A stretch of 15,739 nt of DNA, taken from assembly GCA_964428195.1 (NCBI GenBank), contig CAYRXC010000019.1, forward strand, positions 1 through 15,739. The letters run 5' to 3'. The notes under the pieces are model-generated. The model was not told the DNA's origin and searched no databases. It saw nothing but the letters and a program-made list of their open reading frames with translations. Positions within the stretch are counted from its first letter, which is position 1; each line of letters begins with the position of its first letter. Positions 1 to 5,713 of the stretch are shown here, in pieces. Source of the DNA: JAAYGD01 sp964428195. Its GTDB lineage: Bacteria > Bacillota_I > Bacilli_A > RF39 > UBA660. The translations under genes and the position numbers were made by a program.

Positions 1-956
1 CAAACTATAATTTAAGTGATCCGTTATTAACAACTGATATTAATAATCCGGCAGCAATTATCACTATACAAAGTATCGATCCAGCAGTTAATACTTTTAC
101 TTCTTCAGCTTTAATTATTGCAACAACTGAAGTAATGGCACAAAAAATGTTGGAAGCTCAGATGCAAAAAAATATTTTGTCTAATGTTGAGAAATTGACT
201 AAATATTTAATTGGAAGTTTTTCAAATTCATTTGCCGTTGATGAAGAAAAAATAGCTAAAGCATTTAAATTTGATTTAAGTGAAGATCAATTAAGAAGAG
301 TTATGAGCGCTATGATGAGTAATGAAGAAAATAAAAATTCAACATCAAATTTATTGTCAATGGGTTTTCAAGATATAGAAGACCCTACTTCGATATCCTT
401 CTTTTTTACTAGTTTTGATGCCAAAGAAAACTTTTTGAAATTTATTGATACTTATAACGACGAAATAATTAGCAAAAAAGAAGATGCTAAAGAAATAAAA
501 TATACAGATACAACTGGTTTATTAATGTCATCTGTTAAAGATGTTGTTAATATTGTTAGTTATGTTTTAATAGCTTTTGTTTCAATTTCTTTGGTAGTAT
601 CATCAATAATGATTGCCGTTATAACTTTTATTTCAGTTTTGGAAAGAACAAAAGAAATTGGTGTTTTAAGAGCTGTAGGTGCTAGCAAAAAAGATATTAG
701 GAGAGTATTTAATGCTGAAACAATTATTGAAGGTTTAACATCTGGCTTATTAGGTATTGGTGTTACATTATTGTTATGCATTCCAATAAATATGATAATC
801 TTTAATTTATTAAATATTTCAAATATAGCAACTTTACCATTATATGGTGGATTAGGACTAATTATTTTAAGTATCTTTTTAAATATGATTGCTGGTGCAA
901 TTCCTTCAAAAATGGCTAGTAATAAAGATCCGGTAGAGTCTTTAAGAAGCGAATAA
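1..956 (+). CDS. ABC transporter permease, FtsX/MacB family (5' truncated by window)
   Basis: The reading frame is open from base 3 with no stop, so the gene begins upstream of the window; the ATG at 135 is internal. The C-terminal part is a classic FtsX domain: a membrane segment around 540-640, then the cytoplasmic loop with ERTKEIGVLRAVGASKKDI (about 642-700), two more hydrophobic segments, and the terminal P-S-K-x-A...DPVESLRSE motif. The preceding region (to about 500) is hydrophilic and would be the extracytoplasmic domain between TM1 and TM2. Family members work with a MacB/LolD-type ATPase as mechanotransmission or lipoprotein/peptide export complexes at the membrane. The partner ATPase is not in the window and may lie upstream. 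No clear terminator follows; the next gene has its own promoter. The family is certain, the substrate unknown. Confidence 0.9.
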   Translation, partial: NYNLSDPLLTTDINNPAAIITIQSIDPAVNTFTSSALIIATTEVMAQKMLEAQMQKNILSNVEKLTKYLIGSFSNSFAVDEEKIAKAFKFDLSEDQLRRVMSAMMSNEENKNSTSNLLSMGFQDIEDPTSISFFFTSFDAKENFLKFIDTYNDEIISKKEDAKEIKYTDTTGLLMSSVKDVVNIVSYVLIAFVSISLVVSSIMIAVITFISVLERTKEIGVLRAVGASKKDIRRVFNAETIIEGLTSGLLGIGVTLLLCIPINMIIFNLLNISNIATLPLYGGLGLIILSIFLNMIAGAIPSKMASNKDPVESLRSE

Positions 957-1006
957 ATTAATGTGCTGGAATTAAAATATTATTCTTTTAAGACATATTT
1001 AATAAA

Positions 1007-1035
1007 TTGACACAATATTATTAATATGTTAGTAT
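1007..1035 (+). promoter_or_regulatory. Strong SigA-type promoter for the 133-aa gene
   Basis: A perfect -35 TTGACA (1007-1012) is followed after 17 nt by TAGTAT (1030-1035), with TGT directly before it giving an extended -10. The expected start of transcription is near 1042, which leaves a leader of about 17 nt. This promoter overlaps the in-frame ATG at 1026 and so excludes it as the start codon. Confidence 0.8.
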
Positions 1036-1058
1036 ACAAAATCATTAAGGGGATTTTT

Positions 1059-1460
1059 ATGGAAGTTAAAAATAATACTTTAAAAACTATAATATGCAAA
1101 TATTTTGCATATAGAAATTCAAAAAAAAATATGGATATTATTTTGAAAGATATTTTAAACAAGGCTTTTGATAATCCTGAGGTTCTTCATAATATGTTTT
1201 TCAAATGTATAGAAGAAGGCGAACAAGTTCCGGGGACTGATGTATTTAGAAATTTTGCCGATGGATATGAACAATATATTGATCTTAATGCAAAAGAAAT
1301 AGTATATATAGTAAGAATGGGAAATAATTCTGGAGAAGTCATTAGATCTAATATGAATCAAGAAGAAATTGCTCACATATATTATATTGACGGACAAAGA
1401 AGCACAATGGAAGAATATAACAAGATATTTAATAAATCTAAAAGTAAAGCTTTGATATAA
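1059..1460 (+). CDS. Unrecognised 133-aa soluble protein
   Basis: I do not recognise a family. The start at 1059 is chosen over the in-frame ATG at 1026 because the latter lies inside the promoter, while 1059 has the SD AAGGGGA at 1047-1053. The protein is hydrophilic with no signal peptide or membrane segment: a basic N-terminal stretch (MEVKNNTLKTIICKYF), a probably helical middle (residues 20-50), and a C-terminal half rich in short hydrophobic strands (IVYIVRMG, IAHIYYID) that could be a small alpha/beta domain. It stands alone between its own consensus promoter and its own terminator, so it is probably monocistronic and well expressed. Base composition matches its neighbours. The function cannot be assigned from the sequence. 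Confidence 0.75.
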   Translation: MEVKNNTLKTIICKYFAYRNSKKNMDIILKDILNKAFDNPEVLHNMFFKCIEEGEQVPGTDVFRNFADGYEQYIDLNAKEIVYIVRMGNNSGEVIRSNMNQEEIAHIYYIDGQRSTMEEYNKIFNKSKSKALI

Positions 1461-1474
1461 ATCAAAGTTTTATT
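1446..1474 (+). terminator. Intrinsic terminator overlapping the end of the 133-aa gene
   Basis: The 7-bp stem CTTTGAT/ATCAAAG (1450-1456 with 1461-1467) closes a 4-nt loop, ATAA, and is followed by TTTTATT; A-U and G-U pairs can lengthen the base. The stop codon TAA (1458-1460) lies in the loop. Confidence 0.75.
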
Positions 1475-1691
1475 ATGATATAGACTAATAAAAGTATTAA
1501 AATTATATTTATTTAAGAAAAATAAGTATAAAGTTAATCAGAAATACATAGTGTTTCTGTTCAATGAATATAGTTTCCTAAATGTTCTTATTATATTATT
1601 TACAAGTAGTTTATATGTATGGAATAGTTGAATAAGCACTTCAAATTTGTTAAACTTTGTGATACAATTAAATAGGCTTTTTAGAGGTATT
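1461..1691. other. Non-coding interval with one orphan hairpin
   Basis: After the terminator this interval of about 230 bp contains no plausible open frame with an SD. It holds a 9-bp hairpin, CAGAAATAC/GTGTTTCTG (1539-1547 with 1551-1559, one G-U pair, loop ATA), with no T-tract after it on either strand, and then the promoter of the flippase-like gene. Nothing else is recognisable. Confidence 0.5.
1640..1668 (+). promoter_or_regulatory. Extended -10 promoter for the flippase-like gene
   Basis: The -10 is TACAAT (1663-1668), preceded by TGA (extended -10). A weaker -35, TTCAAA (1640-1645), lies 17 nt upstream. The predicted transcript starts near 1675, which makes the in-frame ATG at 1647 unlikely and supports the start at 1692. 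Confidence 0.6.
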
Positions 1692-2702
1692 ATGAAAAAT
1701 TTTAAAAAGAATACATTTATTTTATTAATTATTTCAGTAATTTTAGTATATTTTTTAGTTAAAGATAATTTTATTGAAACAGTTAGACTAATTAGGTCTG
1801 CAAACGCACTATGGATTTTTGTTGCTTTTGCTCTATTTTATATTTATGTATTACTTGAAACAATAATATTGCAACTATTAGTAGTAAAATATAAAAAAGA
1901 TTATAAATTCAAAGATACATTTAAATTGATGATAATGAGTAAATTTTTTAATGGTATTACCCCATTTGCTTCTGGAGGGCAACCTCTACAAGTTTATGAA
2001 CTCAACAAATCAGGAATTAAAACAACAACTGGGACATTAATAATAATTCAAACATTTTTGATATTTCAATTTACTATCATATTATTAGGAGTATTTTCTG
2101 TTTTTGCTAATATTACTTTTGATCTTTTTGAGTTTACTCCTCTAATGTACTGGATGACAATAATTGGATTTTCACTAAATATATTTATATTTTTAGTAGT
2201 GTATATAGTTAGCTGCAATCAGAAACTAAATAAAAAGATTTATAAATTTTTATCAAAGATAATCGATAAATACAAGTTCATAAAAAACAAAGAACACAAA
2301 AAAGAAAAAATAATTACTTTTCTTGATGAATATTATGAAAGCCTTAAACGTTTAAAAAACAATAAATCCTTTTTTATTAAATGCATTATCATCGAAATAG
2401 TATCATTATTATCTTTGTTCTTAATACCTCATTTTGTATTCTTAGCCTTGAGAATAGATTATAGTGTAAATATAATTATTACATTAATTATAAGTACTTA
2501 TATATTTATTGTAGGAAGCTATATTCCAATCCCTGGTGGAACTGGAGGTATTGAGTACAGCTATTTAACTTTCTTTAAAAGTTTTGTTAACCCTGGTGCA
2601 TTATCATCTTCTCTAATTATATGGAGATTTGTATCCTATTATGCTCCGGTTGCTATTGGAGGAATTGTATTTAATTTGTTTACAAAAAAAAGATTGAATT
2701 AA
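1692..2702 (+). CDS. Lysylphosphatidylglycerol-synthase TM region / AglD-like flippase-type membrane protein
   Basis: This is a 336-aa polytopic membrane protein of the PF03706 family (the flippase half of MprF; also AglD/YbhN). Visible are about eight hydrophobic segments, a charged cytoplasmic loop at residues 176-230, and both family motifs: PFASGGQPLQVYEL (91-104) and PIPGGTGGIE (279-288), the latter followed by WRFVSYY. The C-terminal aminoacyl-transferase domain of full MprF is absent, so it cannot make lysyl-PG itself. Stand-alone homologues are thought to move or support synthesis of (glyco)lipids, but the substrate is not shown here. The start ATG 1692 has the SD AGAGG at 1683-1687 and lies downstream of the predicted promoter; the in-frame ATG at 1647 would add 15 residues. 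No terminator follows, so transcription may continue into the 43-aa gene. Confidence 0.85.
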   Translation: MKNFKKNTFILLIISVILVYFLVKDNFIETVRLIRSANALWIFVAFALFYIYVLLETIILQLLVVKYKKDYKFKDTFKLMIMSKFFNGITPFASGGQPLQVYELNKSGIKTTTGTLIIIQTFLIFQFTIILLGVFSVFANITFDLFEFTPLMYWMTIIGFSLNIFIFLVVYIVSCNQKLNKKIYKFLSKIIDKYKFIKNKEHKKEKIITFLDEYYESLKRLKNNKSFFIKCIIIEIVSLLSLFLIPHFVFLALRIDYSVNIIITLIISTYIFIVGSYIPIPGGTGGIEYSYLTFFKSFVNPGALSSSLIIWRFVSYYAPVAIGGIVFNLFTKKRLN

Positions 2703-2721
2703 GAAAAAATAATGGTATAAT
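2694..2721 (+). promoter_or_regulatory. Extended -10 promoter for the 43-aa protein
   Basis: A perfect -10 TATAAT (2716-2721) with TGG before it (extended -10) lies 16 nt downstream of TTGAAT (2694-2699). It overlaps the end of the preceding coding region. Transcription would start near 2728 and give a leader of about 17 nt. Confidence 0.75.
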
Positions 2722-2744
2722 TTTATAAGACTTGGAGGTGACCT

Positions 2745-2876
2745 ATGAAAATTGTAAAAAGAAAATTACCAGAAGGCGTTAGAAAAATATTTGAAGTTAA
2801 AATTGGTAAAAAAGTAAAAGTAGTAAACTCATTATACGACAAAAAGAAAAAAAATAATAAAAAGCAACCTAAATAA
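2745..2876 (+). CDS. Small, highly basic 43-aa protein
   Basis: The gene encodes 43 residues with 15 Lys, 2 Arg and only 3 acidic residues. The first 30 residues (MKIVKRKLPEGVRKIFEVKI...VNSLY) look like a small folded or strand-forming segment; the last 12 are a Lys/Asn-rich tail. It is called a real gene because a near-ideal SD, GGAGGTGA (2734-2741), sits at the right distance from the ATG, an extended -10 promoter precedes it, and a 10-bp terminator hairpin carries its stop codon. I do not recognise a family. Its charge suggests binding to RNA, DNA or the ribosome, but this is inference. It converges on the ribosomal-protein operon rpsP-khpA. Confidence 0.8.
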   Translation: MKIVKRKLPEGVRKIFEVKIGKKVKVVNSLYDKKKKNNKKQPK

Positions 2877-2886
2877 GGTTGCTTTT
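2860..2886. terminator. Bidirectional terminator between the 43-aa gene and khpA
   Basis: A perfect 10-bp stem, AAAAGCAACC/GGTTGCTTTT (2860-2869 with 2877-2886), encloses a 7-nt loop containing the TAA stop of the 43-aa gene. T-rich sequence follows on both strands, so it can end both the + strand transcript and the convergent khpA transcript, whose stop codon is one base away. Confidence 0.9.
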
Positions 2887-2887
2887 A

Positions 2888-3136
2888 TTAAATACTGTCA
2901 ATATTTATGTTAACTCTTTTATTGCTATCTTCTATATAAGAACTTGCTCTAACTATTGTTCTAATAGCTTTAGCAATGCTGCCATTCTTTCCTATAATTG
3001 ATCCTATTGAATCAGAATCAACTAGTACTTCTATTTGAATACTATCATCTTCTGTTTCAAATTGCTTAACAGAAACGCTATCTGGATCTTTTACCAATGA
3101 TTTTACCAATATTTCAGTTAACTCTACTAAATTCAT
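2888..3136 (-). CDS. khpA: KH-domain RNA-binding protein KhpA
   Basis: An 82-aa single KH-domain protein. The GxxG RNA-binding loop is GKNG (residues 49-52) within the context SIIGKNGSIAKAIRTIVRA, and length and context match KhpA (YlqC). KhpA forms a complex with KhpB/Jag and binds many RNAs, affecting cell size and division in Gram-positive bacteria. It follows rpsP with one base between the stop and the ATG, the usual rpsP-khpA arrangement. The common downstream partners rimM and trmD are absent: a terminator follows at once. The SD within the end of rpsP is weak (AGGTAAG), so translational coupling to rpsP is likely. Confidence 0.92.
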   Translation of the reverse strand: MNLVELTEILVKSLVKDPDSVSVKQFETEDDSIQIEVLVDSDSIGSIIGKNGSIAKAIRTIVRASSYIEDSNKRVNINIDSI

Positions 3137-3137
3137 A

Positions 3138-3515
3138 CTACTTACCTACTTTTTTAGTAGTTTTCTTAGTTGTAGTCTTTTTAGTAGTTTCTTTTTTTAC
3201 TTTAGCTTCTTCATTATTAACTGGTTCTTTTTCAACTTTTTTTGCTTTTGGTGCTTTTTGTTCATGAAATTTCTTCATTATTCCAGCTTTACTAAATATA
3301 ACTCTTACAGTATCAGTAGGAATAGCCCCATTCTTTAACCATTTAATAATTAATTCTTCATTTAGTTTAACTTCTTCTGGTTTAGTTAATGGATTATAAG
3401 TTCCTAATAATTCCAAATAATTGCCATCTCTCTTTTCTCTAGAATCAACAGCAACAATTCTATAAAACGGGAATTTTTTTGCTCCAAATCTTGTCAATCT
3501 TAATTTAACAGCCAT
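3138..3515 (-). CDS. rpsP: Small ribosomal subunit protein bS16 with a long Lys-rich C-terminal tail
   Basis: Residues 1-83 are a standard bS16 core (MAVKLRLTRFGAKKFPFYRI, then VAVDSR and the LLGTYNP motif), a component of the 30S subunit needed for assembly. The typical length is 80-90 aa; this one has 125. Residues 84-125 form an extra low-complexity tail of Lys, Thr, Glu and Ala ending in repeated TTKK units. The tail is in frame and reaches the khpA junction, so it is not a frameshift product. The start has a strong SD, AAGGAGGA (3519-3526), and a perfect consensus promoter lies upstream. First gene of a two-gene operon with khpA. Confidence 0.97.
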   Translation of the reverse strand: MAVKLRLTRFGAKKFPFYRIVAVDSREKRDGNYLELLGTYNPLTKPEEVKLNEELIIKWLKNGAIPTDTVRVIFSKAGIMKKFHEQKAPKAKKVEKEPVNNEEAKVKKETTKKTTTKKTTKKVGK

Positions 3516-3536
3516 ATGTCCTCCTTTTCTTTAGAA

Positions 3537-3565
3537 ATTATATCATTATAAAAAAACACTGTCAA
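3537..3565 (-). promoter_or_regulatory. Perfect consensus SigA promoter for rpsP-khpA
   Basis: On the - strand TTGACA (3565-3560) is followed by a 17-nt spacer and TATAAT (3542-3537), with TGA just before the -10. This matches the consensus at all twelve positions and adds an extended -10. The -35 lies inside the 3' arm of the xre terminator. The -10 is 21 nt from the rpsP start codon. Confidence 0.93.
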
Positions 3566-3590
3566 CCCTTTTTGGTTAACAGCATTTTTT
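3544..3590 (-). terminator. Terminator of the mutL-miaA-mltG-xre operon
   Basis: On the - strand a 17-bp stem with three G-U pairs (3590-3574 with 3567-3551, six-base loop) is followed by a run of T. The stop codon of xre overlaps the base of the stem. The 3' arm contains TTGACA, the -35 box of the rpsP promoter, and the T-run is part of that promoter's spacer. Confidence 0.85.
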
Positions 3591-3783
3591 AATCTTGATA
3601 AAACAAATCATCTGGTTTCAAGTTAAAAATTTTCGATATTTCTATTGCCATTTTATATGACAAATTTCTCTTACCATTTTCTATTTGACAATAATATGAT
3701 TTGCTTATTTTTAGTTTGTCAGCCATTTCTTTGTGAGTTAAATTGTTTGTAATTCTTACATTACATAACTTATCAAATTTCAT
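3589..3783 (-). CDS. Small XRE-family helix-turn-helix regulator
   Basis: A 64-aa protein that is little more than a Cro/CI-type HTH_3 domain: helices 2-3 around residues 16-37 (LTHKEMADKLKISKSYYCQIENGKR), then MAIEISKIFNLKPDDLF. It has no effector domain. The ATG start at 3783 is chosen because it overlaps the mltG stop in TAATG, which implies translational coupling; a GTG at 3792 in the same frame would add three residues. It is the last gene of mutL-miaA-mltG-xre and is followed by that operon's terminator. It likely binds DNA as a dimer, but its target cannot be named. No toxin-like partner is next to it. Confidence 0.85.
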   Translation of the reverse strand: MKFDKLCNVRITNNLTHKEMADKLKISKSYYCQIENGKRNLSYKMAIEISKIFNLKPDDLFYQD

Positions 3784-4853
3784 TAAAACCACAACTTTTT
3801 ATCTTTTAGATCTTGAATTTTTGATTCATGCTCTGCATTGGTTTTATTGAAATATATTTTGCCATTCTTATCTGATAAAAAGAATATATAATCGGTATCT
3901 TCGGGATATATGGTAGCTTTTAGTGCATCTTCTCCAAACGATGATATAGGGCCAACTGGAAGCTTTCCAGCCATTGTAGATAGATATGTGTTATATGGGC
4001 TATCATAATCAGTATCGACTTTACTTGGTGTACAAGGTTCTATATTTCTTGGATAACAATTTGTTGGACAACTTTGAAATGCCATTTTCTTCTCTAATCT
4101 ATTGTAAAAAACCCCTGCAATAGTGTTCATTGTTTCAAAATTTAATCCCTCTGATTGAACTATACTTGAAAAAGTTAATAATTGGTGAATACTTAAATCG
4201 GATTCTTCAATATCTTTCTTATACTTGGTTAATAATTCATCCATATAATCTAGCATTTTTTTAAATACTTCTTTAACAGTAACATTTTTATTTTTATATA
4301 TGTATGTATTCATAGCAAGATATCCTTCTAATGGATATATAATATTTTCATTTTTTATATTATCTTCAATAAACCAATATTCATCTATTATCGAGTCTAT
4401 ATATTTTGTATCTTTTAATAAATCATAGACGTCTTCTTCTTTATTATTAGTGTTTTCTTCTATTATTTTTGCAATATGTCTAATAGTCTTTCCTTCTGGA
4501 AATGTAATTTTTATTTCATCTTTATTTGTAACGATTCCTTTGTAAAGAACATCTATAATTTCAGATGTACTCTTTGAGTTATCTATACTATAATTCCCTG
4601 CTTGGAGATTACTTTTATTATTGATTTTTATATATAATTTAGTGAAAAATTCATTTCTAATTAAATTATCTTCTTTTAGTTTTTTTAATATTTCATCTAC
4701 GGTATCACCATTTGATACTATAAAATCAACTACTTCATTATTTGATTCGTTGCTAACTCTAGACAGAAAGTACCCATATACTGATATTGATGTAAATCCT
4801 AATATCAAAATAACCAATAAAATCTTAATAACTAAAAATATTTTTCTTTTCAT
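3783..4853 (-). CDS. mltG: Endolytic murein transglycosylase MltG (YceG-like)
   Basis: A 356-aa membrane-anchored enzyme that cleaves nascent glycan strands during peptidoglycan synthesis. Residues 5-29 are one N-terminal transmembrane segment, residues about 41-105 resemble the LysM-like part, and the YceG catalytic domain follows. The motif SSIVQSE (229-235) places the catalytic Glu at E235; the neighbouring Glu usual in VEKE is Gln here. VFYNRL (248-253), NTY (288-290) and the loop KLPVGPI (297-303) are present. The QTDPTV segment of the family is changed to QSCPTNCY, giving Cys 262 and 266, with Cys 274 nearby. The start has the SD AAAGGAGA (4858-4865) and overlaps the miaA TGA stop (ATGA). 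It shows that the organism has a cell wall. Confidence 0.93.
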   Translation of the reverse strand: MKRKIFLVIKILLVILILGFTSISVYGYFLSRVSNESNNEVVDFIVSNGDTVDEILKKLKEDNLIRNEFFTKLYIKINNKSNLQAGNYSIDNSKSTSEIIDVLYKGIVTNKDEIKITFPEGKTIRHIAKIIEENTNNKEEDVYDLLKDTKYIDSIIDEYWFIEDNIKNENIIYPLEGYLAMNTYIYKNKNVTVKEVFKKMLDYMDELLTKYKKDIEESDLSIHQLLTFSSIVQSEGLNFETMNTIAGVFYNRLEKKMAFQSCPTNCYPRNIEPCTPSKVDTDYDSPYNTYLSTMAGKLPVGPISSFGEDALKATIYPEDTDYIFFLSDKNGKIYFNKTNAEHESKIQDLKDKKLWF

Positions 4854-5713
4854 TTCTTCTCCTTTATATAATTTACAATCTCATCTATGGTATTATCAAA
4901 CTTTTCAAAATCTACATTAAACCAATTTATGTTGAGTTTATTATTAAACCATGTATATTGTCTTTTTGCATAATGTCTAGTATTTTTCTTTATTAATTCA
5001 ATGGCTTCGCTAAGAGATATCTTGTTTTCTAAGTATAAATATATTTCTTTGTAACCTATTGCAGTCATTATAGATCTACAATTTATATTAGAGTTAAATA
5101 ATTCTTTAACCTCTTCTACTAGTCCTAATTCTATCATTTTTTCAACTCTTTTGTCTATAATAGAATATAAATTTTTTCTGTCAGTTGTAAGACCTATAAA
5201 TATAGCATCATACAATAACTTACTATCTTGATTATTAATATTACCGTTCTTTAATCTATTTAAATCTCTTATTAGTCTTTGTCTATTGTTAATGTGTGTT
5301 TTATTATCCTTATCTAATTTTATTATCTCATTATATATCTCTTCGTTAGTTAAATTATCATATGTTTCATTAATCGTTTCGTTATAAAACTTATAATCAT
5401 ATAATAGAGCGGATATATATAAACCGGTACCTCCCACTATTATTACATTTTTATTTTCTTTTAATAATTTGTCTAATACAGCCCTAGCATCATTCTGATA
5501 ATTATATACAGAGTAATATTGATCAATATCTACAATGTCAAGCAAATGATGTTTTATATTCATTGTATCTTCTACTTTAGCAGTACCTATATTTAAACCT
5601 TTATATACTTGCATGCTATCTGCATTTATAATTTCTGCATCATATTTTTTTGCTAATTCTAAGCTCAATTTAGTCTTCCCTACTCCTGTAGGACCGGTAA
5701 TTACTATTATCAT
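4850..5713 (-). CDS. miaA: tRNA dimethylallyltransferase MiaA
   Basis: A 287-aa enzyme that transfers a dimethylallyl group to N6 of A37 in tRNAs reading UNN codons. The P-loop GPTGVGKT is at residues 7-14, followed by DSMQVYK (32-38) with the catalytic Asp and the substrate-binding segment, NIGTAK, and GGTGLYISALL around residue 95. The C-terminal region has the typical RQYTWFN. The length is near the short end of the family (about 300). The start overlaps the mutL stop in TAATG, and the SD AAGAGGG lies in the end of mutL. It ends with TGA overlapping the mltG start, direct evidence that TGA is a stop codon here. The mutL-miaA order is common in Bacillota. Confidence 0.96.
   Translation of the reverse strand: MIIVITGPTGVGKTKLSLELAKKYDAEIINADSMQVYKGLNIGTAKVEDTMNIKHHLLDIVDIDQYYSVYNYQNDARAVLDKLLKENKNVIIVGGTGLYISALLYDYKFYNETINETYDNLTNEEIYNEIIKLDKDNKTHINNRQRLIRDLNRLKNGNINNQDSKLLYDAIFIGLTTDRKNLYSIIDKRVEKMIELGLVEEVKELFNSNINCRSIMTAIGYKEIYLYLENKISLSEAIELIKKNTRHYAKRQYTWFNNKLNINWFNVDFEKFDNTIDEIVNYIKEKK

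Noticed and set aside
1647..1691. Upstream ATG start (1647) for the flippase-like gene
   Set aside because: It lies between the promoter elements and has no SD; the ATG at 1692 has both a promoter and an SD in place.
1692..2702. Full MprF (lysyl-PG synthase)
   Set aside because: Only the transmembrane flippase-like region is present; the aminoacyl-transferase domain is missing and the gene is not broken at either end.
3141..3215. Short-repeat tract at the end of rpsP as a CRISPR or other repeat array
   Set aside because: It is in frame and encodes the TTKK-rich tail; the units are irregular and without spacers.
3589..3783. XRE protein as the antitoxin of a toxin-antitoxin pair
   Set aside because: Its only neighbours in the operon are mltG, miaA and mutL; no small toxin-like gene is adjacent.
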